DNA of 64,000 nt from DATARH01 sp036268075 (lineage in GTDB: Bacteria > Pseudomonadota > Alphaproteobacteria > ATCC43930 > CGMCC-115725): NCBI GenBank assembly GCA_036268075.1, contig DATAUV010000135.1:20977-84976 (forward strand), written 5' to 3'. Below are positions 58,193 to 64,000 of this stretch, piece by piece (position 1 is the stretch's first letter; each line of letters starts with the position of its first letter). Position numbers and translations under genes: made by a program. The notes beneath the pieces were generated by a model, which ran no database searches, was not told the DNA's origin, and was given only the letters and a program-made list of their open reading frames with translations.

Positions 58193-59184
58193 TGATCATC
58201 GATACCCATGCCCACGTCGTCCCGGCGACGCTGCTCGACGCGATGCGCAGCGAGAAACGGCTGTTTCCGTCGGTAAAGCTGCACGACGCCGCGTCGCCGC
58301 GGATGGAGTTCGGCGCCGGCGGGCCGGGGCGGCCGATCCAGCCGAGGCTGCACGATCTGGGGCAACGCGGGGACTGGCTTAAGAAGGCGCGGGTCGACAA
58401 GCAGCTCATCGGCGGCTGGACCGACGTCTACGGCTATGATTTGCCGGGCGCCGAGGGGGCCGACTGGGCACGGTTCTACAACGAGCACATCAAGCGCGAC
58501 AGCGACAGCCTCGGCGCGCTGGTGCCGCTGGCGACCGTGCCGCTGCAGGACGGCGCGCTCGCCGCGCGGGTGCTGGAGGAGGCGCTCGATGCCGGATTTC
58601 ACGGCGCGATGATCGCGACCCAGCCTAAAGGCGTCGGCGGCAATCTCGACGATCCGAGCCTCGACCCGTTCTGGCAGGTGGCGTCGGCCCGCAACGCGGC
58701 GATCTTCCTGCACCCGCATTACATCTGCGGCGACGAACGGCTCGCCGGGTATGATTTGATCAACGCGGTCGGGCGGCTCACCGACACGACCATCGCGGTC
58801 GCGCGGCTGCTCTTTTCCGGCCATTTGACGCGGTATCCGGGGGTGAGCCTGGTGCTGTCGCACGCCGGCGGCGCGGTGCCGTGGGCGCTCGGGCGGCTCA
58901 AGCGCAACCACACGATCCATCCCGGCGAATACGCCGATCCCGATGCCGAGTTCCGTCGCCTGTTCTTTGACACGGTGATGTTCGAGCCGCTGGCCCTGCG
59001 CTACCTCGCCGACCTCGCCGGCGCCGACAAGATCATGCTCGGTTCCGACTTCCCGTTCGGGATCGGCGACCATGACCCCCGGGCGCTGATCGACGCGACC
59101 GCGCTGACCAAAGCCGAGCGCGAGGCGATCCTTGGCGGCAACGCGGCGCGCATTTTCCGCGTGGAGTGCGATTGCGGCGGCTAG
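58192..59184 (+). CDS. amidohydrolase family protein (ACMSD-like)
   Basis: A 330-aa TIM-barrel metal hydrolase of the amidohydrolase-2/ACMSD group. Metal ligands: HxH in MIIDTHAHVVPATLL, His in FLHPHYICGDERLAGYDLIN, His in SLVLSHAGGAVPWALGRLKR and Asp in KIMLGSDFPFGIGDHDPR. Members decarboxylate or hydrolyse cyclic or aromatic acids (aminocarboxymuconate semialdehyde, resorcylates, 4-oxalomesaconate). Its ATG shares an A with the stop of the vapC remnant, so translation may be coupled to that relic; the partner may originally have been different. Confidence 0.87.
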   Translation: MIIDTHAHVVPATLLDAMRSEKRLFPSVKLHDAASPRMEFGAGGPGRPIQPRLHDLGQRGDWLKKARVDKQLIGGWTDVYGYDLPGAEGADWARFYNEHIKRDSDSLGALVPLATVPLQDGALAARVLEEALDAGFHGAMIATQPKGVGGNLDDPSLDPFWQVASARNAAIFLHPHYICGDERLAGYDLINAVGRLTDTTIAVARLLFSGHLTRYPGVSLVLSHAGGAVPWALGRLKRNHTIHPGEYADPDAEFRRLFFDTVMFEPLALRYLADLAGADKIMLGSDFPFGIGDHDPRALIDATALTKAEREAILGGNAARIFRVECDCGG

Positions 59185-59534
59185 CTCGCCGCCTGCTCAT
59201 CGATGCGGAGCAATTCGACCGAGGGCGGGGCGGTCAGGATGTCGCTGAACGCGTGCATCCAGTCCTGCACGTCGTCCTTCGTGCCGAACCCGCGTTGACG
59301 GAAGGTGTCGAGCTCGTCGAGGCTCTTCAGCTCGATCTCGAACTGCAGCGCCGGGCAGCCATTGGCGCCGCGGGTCAGCGGAACCAGCAGCCGAGCCCGT
59401 TTGCCTTTGGCCTGCGCGGCGGAGACCTCCTTGCGGATGAAGTCGACCGCACGCTGGCGGTTGATCGGCAGCAGCTCATAGGAAAGCGGGCGAGATACAT
59501 GGCGGCACCTGTCTCCGGTCGTGTTGGTAAACAC
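59181..59534 (-). CDS. small protein of unknown function, N-terminus probably frameshifted
   Basis: The readable frame gives 117 aa. The segment SYELLPINRQRAVDFIRKEV, then GKRARLLVPLTRGANGCPAL and FGTKDDVQDWMHAFSDILTA, looks like a genuine soluble alpha/beta protein. The first 14 residues (MFTNTTGDRCRHVS) come from sequence next to a tandem repeat and look random. In another frame an ATG at 59500, with GGAGACAGG before it, gives MYLAR; a single-base shift would join this to LSYELLPIN. So the original gene likely started at 59500. No family assigned. Its stop overlaps the amidohydrolase stop. Confidence 0.5.
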   Translation of the reverse strand: MFTNTTGDRCRHVSRPLSYELLPINRQRAVDFIRKEVSAAQAKGKRARLLVPLTRGANGCPALQFEIELKSLDELDTFRQRGFGTKDDVQDWMHAFSDILTAPPSVELLRIDEQAAS

Positions 59535-59547
59535 GAGCGGAGGCCCC

Positions 59548-59590
59548 GCGATCCGTGGAAGACTGGCGATCCGTGGAAGACTGGCGATCC
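59548..59590. repeat. 18-base tandem repeat, 2.4 copies
   Basis: GCGATCCGTGGAAGACTG at 59548-59565 is repeated exactly at 59566-59583 and a third copy starts (GCGATCC, 59584-59590). It marks the 3' edge of the peptide-binding-protein relic. Confidence 0.9.
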
Positions 59591-60014
59591 TGCGGCCGCC
59601 TCATATGGAAAATTGCCTCGTCGTCGCCGTTGGTGGTGACCGAGTCGAGGTTGAGGTGCCAGGTCTCCCGCGGGTTGAGCCGGAGCTGTTCCGGACCTTG
59701 CCGGTCAGCAGGTCCCAGGTGCATTTGACGTCGGCCGCGTGAACGGCTTGCCGTCGTGCCATTTGACCCCGTGGCGCAGCTTGAAGGTGAGGTCCTTGCC
59801 GTCTTCGCTCCACGACCAGCTCTCGGCCAGCTCTCGGCCAGCTCGGGCCGGATCGTGTCGAGGCTGTTCTGCTTGATGTGCTGGCCGTAGATGACGAGGT
59901 TACTCATCACCGCGCCCATCGGCATGATCGTCGACCACGTCGCCTCCTCGTGGATCGACATGCTGGCCGGGCTGTCGCGGTGGTAGATCCTCAGGATCCC
60001 GCCCGATTCCTCAT
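59591..60014 (-). pseudogene. remnant of a family 5 peptide-type ABC substrate-binding protein
   Basis: Pieces in different frames read SGGILRIYHRDSPASMSIHE, TWSTIMPMGAVMSNLVIYGQ, SLDTIRPELAES, WSEDGKDLTFKLRHGVKWHD, AADVKCTWDLLTGK and DDEAIFHM, the N-terminal third of a family 5 (DppA/OppA-like) binding protein. An 11-base tandem duplication (TCTCGGCCAGC at 59821-59831 and 59832-59842) causes one frameshift; further shifts follow. At the 5' side a GGGAGGAACTCGC site and ATG (60014) remain but the signal-peptide region is gone. The last two thirds are missing. Confidence 0.85.
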
Positions 60015-60079
60015 GCGAGTTCCTCCCGGGACGCTTAATCGTGCTAGAATAGCGCCATGTCTTCCAGAGGAGATGGCGG

Positions 60080-60487
60080 ATGAGCGTTCAAGGCATGAAT
60101 CACTTCACCGTGCTGAGCGACGATCTCGACGCGACGCGGAAATTTTATTGCGACCTGCTCGGGTTCGAGGTCGGCGACCGGCCGAACTTCCAGTTCCCGG
60201 GCTATTGGCTCTGGGTCGGCGACCAGCCGATCCTTCACATCATCCACCGCAAGGAGCTGCAGGAGCATCGCGCCGGCGTCATTGACCACATGGCGTTCAC
60301 CGCGACCGACCTGCCCGGCACCGCGGCCAAGCTCGACAAGGCCGGGGTGAAGTGGGAACTGCGGCGCCTCCCGAAGGAGAGCGTGCGCGGAGGGCTGTGG
60401 CAGCTCTTCTTCGATGACCCGCACGGCGGCAAGGTCGAGTTCGACTTCGACAGGGAAGAACAGGCGCCGGCCGGCCACGCGGCCTAG
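60080..60487 (+). CDS. VOC (glyoxalase/bleomycin resistance) family protein
   Basis: A 135-aa single VOC protein made of two beta-alpha-beta units. Metal ligands are expected at the His of GMNHFTVLSDDLDATRKFYC, the His of GVIDHMAFTATDLPGTAAKL and the Glu of HGGKVEFDF; the unit-1 ligand LHIIH is also present. FYCDLLGFEVGDRP is typical. Substrate unknown: glyoxalase-like isomerases, dioxygenases and resistance proteins share the fold. Tail to tail with DUF2461. Confidence 0.87.
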   Translation: MSVQGMNHFTVLSDDLDATRKFYCDLLGFEVGDRPNFQFPGYWLWVGDQPILHIIHRKELQEHRAGVIDHMAFTATDLPGTAAKLDKAGVKWELRRLPKESVRGGLWQLFFDDPHGGKVEFDFDREEQAPAGHAA

Positions 60488-61240
60488 CTAGAAATCCGGC
60501 TTCGGCAGCGGCCGGGTCGGCATCTTTAGGGCGAGCGGCGGCGGGACATCGTTTTCCGCCGCCGCCCAGCCCCAATCGAGCAGCGGCCGCGCCGAGCGCG
60601 CGAAGTCGACGATGCGCCCGACCAGATCGGGCGATTGCATCTCCTCGTCGCCGACCCTGCGGTCGGTCAGGAAATTCTTCCAGCACACATAATCGGCAAT
60701 CTCGGTGCCTTTTGCCGTGTCGAACCCGCGCGGCAGGCGGCTGAGCCGCTCGTTTTCGCACGTCACCGAATAGCCGAGCCTCTTGAGCCGCTCCGCCATT
60801 GCCAGAAATTCGTCCGGCTCGTCGACGATCGCGCCTCGCAGCCGGTGCAAGAGCGGCGGGTCGGGGTGCCAGAACCCGGCGCCGATCATCGACGCGCCGG
60901 GCTCGACATGGACATAGAGCAGCCCGGGATCGCCTTTGCCGCCGGATCGCGTCAGCACCCCGCCCTGGTGGGTCTTGTAGAGCTGCTTGTTGGCCGAGAA
61001 GCGGACATCGCGATAGATGCGGAAGATGCCGCGGTCCGGGTCGCCGACCAGCGGCATCCCGACGGCCCCCAGCGAGGCGCTCAGCGCGACGATGAGATCG
61101 CGGAACGGTCCCAGCACCTCGGCGTCATAGACTGCCTTGCGCGGCTTGAACCAGCCCGGCTCGTTATGCAGGGCGAGACCGCGGAAGAAATCGAAGGCAG
61201 CCGGGCGAAAGTCGGTGAAAGGTTGAGTGGTCCTCGCCAT
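60488..61240 (-). CDS. DUF2461 protein
   Basis: A 250-aa protein of the DUF2461/TIGR02453 family. The hallmark segments are FDFFRGLALHNEPGWFKPRK, GIFRIYRDVRFSANKQLYKT, HVEPGASMIGAGFWHPDPPL and VCWKNFLTDRRV. The family has no established activity known to me. It is monocistronic between the VOC gene and a repeat block. Confidence 0.87.
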   Translation of the reverse strand: MARTTQPFTDFRPAAFDFFRGLALHNEPGWFKPRKAVYDAEVLGPFRDLIVALSASLGAVGMPLVGDPDRGIFRIYRDVRFSANKQLYKTHQGGVLTRSGGKGDPGLLYVHVEPGASMIGAGFWHPDPPLLHRLRGAIVDEPDEFLAMAERLKRLGYSVTCENERLSRLPRGFDTAKGTEIADYVCWKNFLTDRRVGDEEMQSPDLVGRIVDFARSARPLLDWGWAAAENDVPPPLALKMPTRPLPKPDF

Positions 61241-61254
61241 CGTGGCCCAGTTTA

Positions 61255-61348
61255 GGACCGCGGGCGTCTCGCCCGCATTCTTTTCTGTGGCGGGGCGGGC
61301 GTCTCGCCCGCATTCTTTTCAAATGGCGGGGCGGGCGAGATGCGGTCC
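61255..61348. repeat. dispersed palindrome, multi-copy block
   Basis: GGACCGCGGGCGTCTCGCCC (61255 onward), a second copy GGGGCGGGCGTCTCGCCCGC (about 61291-61311), the spacer CATTCTTTTC seen after both, and an incomplete inverted end GCGGGCGAGATGCGGTCC. It uses the GTCTCGCCC variant as at 53.2 kb. It lies between DUF2461 and tlyA. Confidence 0.8.
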
Positions 61349-61377
61349 AGATTGCCGCCTCCGCGATGCGGACGGTC

Positions 61378-62115
61378 TTACCCCCGCCGCGCGTAGATCA
61401 GGAATTCCTTGTTTCCGGCGGGGCCGGTGATCGGGCTTTCGGTGATGCCGACCACGCACCAGCCGGGTTGCGTACCCAGCCACGCCGCGATGCGGGCGCA
61501 AACCTCCTGATGGATCGCCGGATCGCGGACGACCCCGCCCTTGCCGACACGGGCGGCGCCGGCCTCGAATTGCGGCTTGATCAGCGCGACGAGCGCGGCG
61601 GTCTCGGCGGTCAGCGCGAGCGGGGCGGGAAGGATGGTTTCGAGCCCGATAAAGCTCGCGTCGCAGGTCACGAGATCGATCGGGTCGGGAATTTCCACGC
61701 GCGTCAGGTAGCGCGCGTTGGTGCCGTCATGCACGATGACGCGCGGGTCCTGCCGCAGCTTCCAGGCGAGCTGCCCGCGGCCGACATCGATGGCATGGAC
61801 CCTGGCGGCGCCGTGGGACAGCAACACGTCGGTGAACCCGCCGGTCGACGCGCCGACGTCGACCGCGGTCTTGCCCGCGGGTCCGATCGCGAAATGCTCG
61901 ATCGCGTGGGCGAGCTTGAGCCCGCCGCGGGACACCCACGGGTGGTCGCGGCCGGCGAGGCGCAGCTCGGTGGTCTCGTCGAGGGCCGATCCGGCCTTGT
62001 CGACCCGCTGCTCGCCGGCGAAGACGATCCCGGCGAGGATCAGAGCCTGCGCCCTTGTGCGAGTCTCGGCGAGACCCTGATCGACGACGAGCTGATCGGC
62101 GCGGCGCTTAGGCAG
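61378..62115 (-). CDS. tlyA: TlyA-type rRNA 2'-O-methyltransferase with no ATG/GTG/TTG start
   Basis: A 245-aa protein: S4 RNA-binding domain (about 1-65; RRADQLVVDQGLAETRTRAQ, ALILAGIVFAGEQRVDKAG) and an RrmJ/FtsJ-like methyltransferase domain (HPWVSRGGLKLAHAIEHFAI, SAM motif VDVGASTGGFTDVLLSHGA, LVTCDASFIGLETILP, LIKPQFEAGAARVGKGGVVR). TlyA methylates 16S/23S rRNA. Between the dxs stop (TAG 62124-62122) and codon GTG 61935 the frame contains no ATG, GTG or TTG. I place the start at CTG 62115, six bases after dxs, because the full S4 domain requires it. Confidence 0.85.
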   Translation of the reverse strand: MPKRRADQLVVDQGLAETRTRAQALILAGIVFAGEQRVDKAGSALDETTELRLAGRDHPWVSRGGLKLAHAIEHFAIGPAGKTAVDVGASTGGFTDVLLSHGAARVHAIDVGRGQLAWKLRQDPRVIVHDGTNARYLTRVEIPDPIDLVTCDASFIGLETILPAPLALTAETAALVALIKPQFEAGAARVGKGGVVRDPAIHQEVCARIAAWLGTQPGWCVVGITESPITGPAGNKEFLIYARRG

Positions 62116-62121
62116 CTTGGG

Positions 62122-64000
62122 CTAGGCTCGGGCCGGGGCTTCGACGGCTTCGCGGCCGAGGGCGGCGAGGGCGGTGGCGACGATGTGCTTGGCGTTGAGC
62201 CTGGCGACATCGTATTGCGCGCCCTGCGAATCGTGCTCGATGAAGATGTCGGGCAGGCACATCGACCTGATTTTGAGGCCGTGGTCGAGCTGGCCGCTCG
62301 TCGCCAGGTAGTGCAGCACAAAGCTGCCGAACCCGCCGACCGCGCCTTCCTCGATCGTGATGACGACCTCGTGCTCGCGCGCGAGGCGGGTGATTAGGGC
62401 GGTGTCGAGCGGCTTGGCGAAGCGGGCGTCGGCGACAGTCGTCGACAAGCCGCGCGCGCCCAATTCCTGCGCCGCCTTCAGGCATTCCTGCAAACGCGCG
62501 CCAAAGCTGACGAGCGCGATGCTGGTGCCTTCACGGACGATGCGGCCGCGGCCGATTTCGAGCGGCGCGCCGATCGCGGGCATTTCGACGCCGACGCCGT
62601 CGCCGCGCGGGAATCGCAGGGCCGAGGGGCAGTCGTCGATCGCCGCCTGGGTCGACACCATGTGGACAAGCTCGGCCTCGTCCGCCGCCGCCATCAGGAC
62701 AAACCCGGGCAGCGTCCCGAGATAGCTGATATCGAACGAGCCGGCATGGGTCTGGCCGTCATTGCCGACGAGCCCGGCGCGGTCGATCGCAAAGCGCACC
62801 GGCAGTTTCTGGATCGCCACGTCGTGCACGACCTGGTCGTAGGCGCGCTGCAAAAACGTAGAGTAGATCGCGGCGAACGGCTTCATCCCGTCCGCGGCCA
62901 TGCCGGCGGCGAAAGTCACCGCATGCTGCTCGGCGATGCCGACATCGAAGGTGCGCTTGGGAAAGCGCTCGCCGAAGGTGTGCAGCCCGGTGCCCGACGG
63001 CATCGCCGCGGTGATCGCGACGATCCGGTCGTCGGCCTCGGCCTCGCGGATCAGCGACTTGGCGAAGACGCTGGTATAGCTCGGCGCCTTCGAGCTCGAC
63101 TTGGCCTGGGTGCCCGACACGACCTCGAACTTGGCGACCGAATGCCATTTGTCGTCGGCTTGCTCGGCCGGCAGGTAGCCGTGGCCCTTTTCGGTGACGA
63201 CATGGATCAGGACCGGGCTCGAATCCTTGCTGTCGCGGACGTTTTTCAGAACCGGCAGCAGATGGTCGAGGTTATGCCCGTCGATGGGACCGATGTAGTA
63301 GAACCCCATTTCCTCGAAAAGCGTGCCTCCGGTGACAAAGCTGCGGGCCAGCTCCTCGGCTCGGCGGGCCATGGTTTCGAGCCGCTTGGGCAGGTGCCGG
63401 GCCACGCCGCCGGCGATCGCGCGCAGTGAGCGGAACGATTTCGACGACAACAGGCGCGACAGATACGCGCTCAGCGCTCCGACCGGCGGGGCGATCGACA
63501 TGTCGTTGTCGTTGAGGATGACGATCAGGCGCGAATCCATAGAGCCGGCGTTGTTCATCGCCTCATAGGCCATGCCGGCGCTCATCGCGCCGTCGCCGAT
63601 GACCGCGATCACGTCGCGCTTCTCGCCTTGAAAATCGCGCGCGACGGCCATTCCGAGCCCGGCCGAGATCGAGGTCGAGCTGTGGGCCGCGCCAAACGGG
63701 TCGTATTCGCTCTCCGACCGTTTGGTGAAGCCGGAAAGCCCGCCGCCCTGGCGGATCGTGCGGATGCGGTCGCGCCGTCCGGTCAGGATCTTGTGCGGAT
63801 ACGCCTGGTGGCCGACATCCCAGATCAGACGGTCGTGCGGCGTGTCGAACACGTAATGCAGCGCGACGGTCAGCTCGACCACGCCAAGCCCGGCGCCGAA
63901 ATGCCCGCCGGTGATCGAAACCGCGTCGATCAGCTCGTTGCGCAATTCGTCGGCGACCTGGCGCAAATCCGCCTCGGGCAGCTTGCGCAGATCGGCGGGG
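62122..64000 (-). CDS. dxs: 1-deoxy-D-xylulose-5-phosphate synthase (5' end beyond the window)
   Basis: 626 codons are present; the frame stays open to the right edge and reads PADLRKLPEADLRQVADELR, so only about a dozen N-terminal residues are missing. The ThDP motif is VIGDGAMSAGMAYEAMNNAG; the N-terminal TGGHFGAGLGVVELTVALHY, FDVGIAEQHAVTFAAGMAAD (catalytic Glu) and the C-terminal transketolase domain are complete. It makes DXP from pyruvate and glyceraldehyde-3-phosphate for the MEP isoprenoid pathway. Its TAG stop is in frame with tlyA. Upstream xseB/ispA, common neighbours, are not visible. Confidence 0.95.
   Translation of the reverse strand, partial: PADLRKLPEADLRQVADELRNELIDAVSITGGHFGAGLGVVELTVALHYVFDTPHDRLIWDVGHQAYPHKILTGRRDRIRTIRQGGGLSGFTKRSESEYDPFGAAHSSTSISAGLGMAVARDFQGEKRDVIAVIGDGAMSAGMAYEAMNNAGSMDSRLIVILNDNDMSIAPPVGALSAYLSRLLSSKSFRSLRAIAGGVARHLPKRLETMARRAEELARSFVTGGTLFEEMGFYYIGPIDGHNLDHLLPVLKNVRDSKDSSPVLIHVVTEKGHGYLPAEQADDKWHSVAKFEVVSGTQAKSSSKAPSYTSVFAKSLIREAEADDRIVAITAAMPSGTGLHTFGERFPKRTFDVGIAEQHAVTFAAGMAADGMKPFAAIYSTFLQRAYDQVVHDVAIQKLPVRFAIDRAGLVGNDGQTHAGSFDISYLGTLPGFVLMAAADEAELVHMVSTQAAIDDCPSALRFPRGDGVGVEMPAIGAPLEIGRGRIVREGTSIALVSFGARLQECLKAAQELGARGLSTTVADARFAKPLDTALITRLAREHEVVITIEEGAVGGFGSFVLHYLATSGQLDHGLKIRSMCLPDIFIEHDSQGAQYDVARLNAKHIVATALAALGREAVEAPARA

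Overview
The window is 64 kb of very GC-rich, densely coding bacterial DNA with no plasmid, phage, CRISPR or complete insertion-sequence signature. Several things point to an alphaproteobacterium: a perfect GTTC-N7-GTTC LexA box in front of imuA, a Rhodobacter-type PmtA methyltransferase, a four-subunit sarcosine oxidase, and dispersed palindromes of kinds common in that class. The family-level position (Rhodospirillales-like or Hyphomicrobiales-like) cannot be fixed from this sequence alone. Gene functions are named from sequence families recognised by eye; no search was run.

Layout. 1-5.3 kb: mutagenic SOS repair (imuA, start of imuB), pyrE, an aminotransferase, an FMN reductase, phosphatidylethanolamine N-methyltransferase and a double cold-shock-domain protein. 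5.6-9.2 kb: a sugar-acid set (FAH-family hydrolase, SDR, altronate dehydratase family) that fits a non-phosphorylative deoxy-sugar acid route. 10.5-17.7 kb: a tetronate (four-carbon sugar acid) catabolic locus, with denD-otnI on the minus strand divergent from a NitT/TauT-type ABC transporter, an OsmC protein, otnK and otnC. 17.7-24.3 kb: an orphan amino-acid-type binding protein, an SDR relic, a DmdC-like acyl-CoA dehydrogenase, an EamA transporter, a luciferase-like oxidoreductase and an alpha/beta hydrolase lacking its nucleophile. 24.4-29.8 kb: heterotetrameric sarcosine oxidase (soxB-D-A-G) with a small DUF1841-like gene inside. 29.9-30.4 kb: a relic of an autotransporter heptosyltransferase and tRNA-Arg(CCU).

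30.4-37.4 kb holds the most striking system: a stressosome module (rsbR-rsbS-rsbT and an RsbX-like phosphatase fused to an RsbT-like ATPase domain). It is translationally coupled to two large hybrid histidine kinases, the first of which carries its own N-terminal RsbT-like ATPase domain. No sigma factor or RsbU/V/W is present, so output is probably phosphorelay rather than a sigma-B-like partner switch. 37.5-42.2 kb is a complete branched-chain amino-acid-type ABC transporter. 42.2-50.4 kb has nudC, rmlC-rmlD, a cupin, another luciferase-like enzyme, a CHASE3 hybrid kinase and an MFS transporter. 50.6-53.1 kb is a molybdopterin hydroxylase large subunit coupled to a MoaD-like sulfur carrier. 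53.3-57.6 kb is a catabolic set (PhyH dioxygenase, HIBADH-type dehydrogenase, two-component flavin monooxygenase). 57.8-61.2 kb has a VapB with a gutted VapC, an amidohydrolase, relics, a VOC protein and a DUF2461 protein. 61.4-64 kb is tlyA and dxs, the latter running off the end.

Two window-wide patterns stand out. A palindromic repeat with core GCGGGCGTCCCGCCCGC occurs between genes at seven places. Several broken genes (SDR, heptosyltransferase, vapC, a peptide-binding protein) keep a start region and a C-terminal end but have lost the piece in between.
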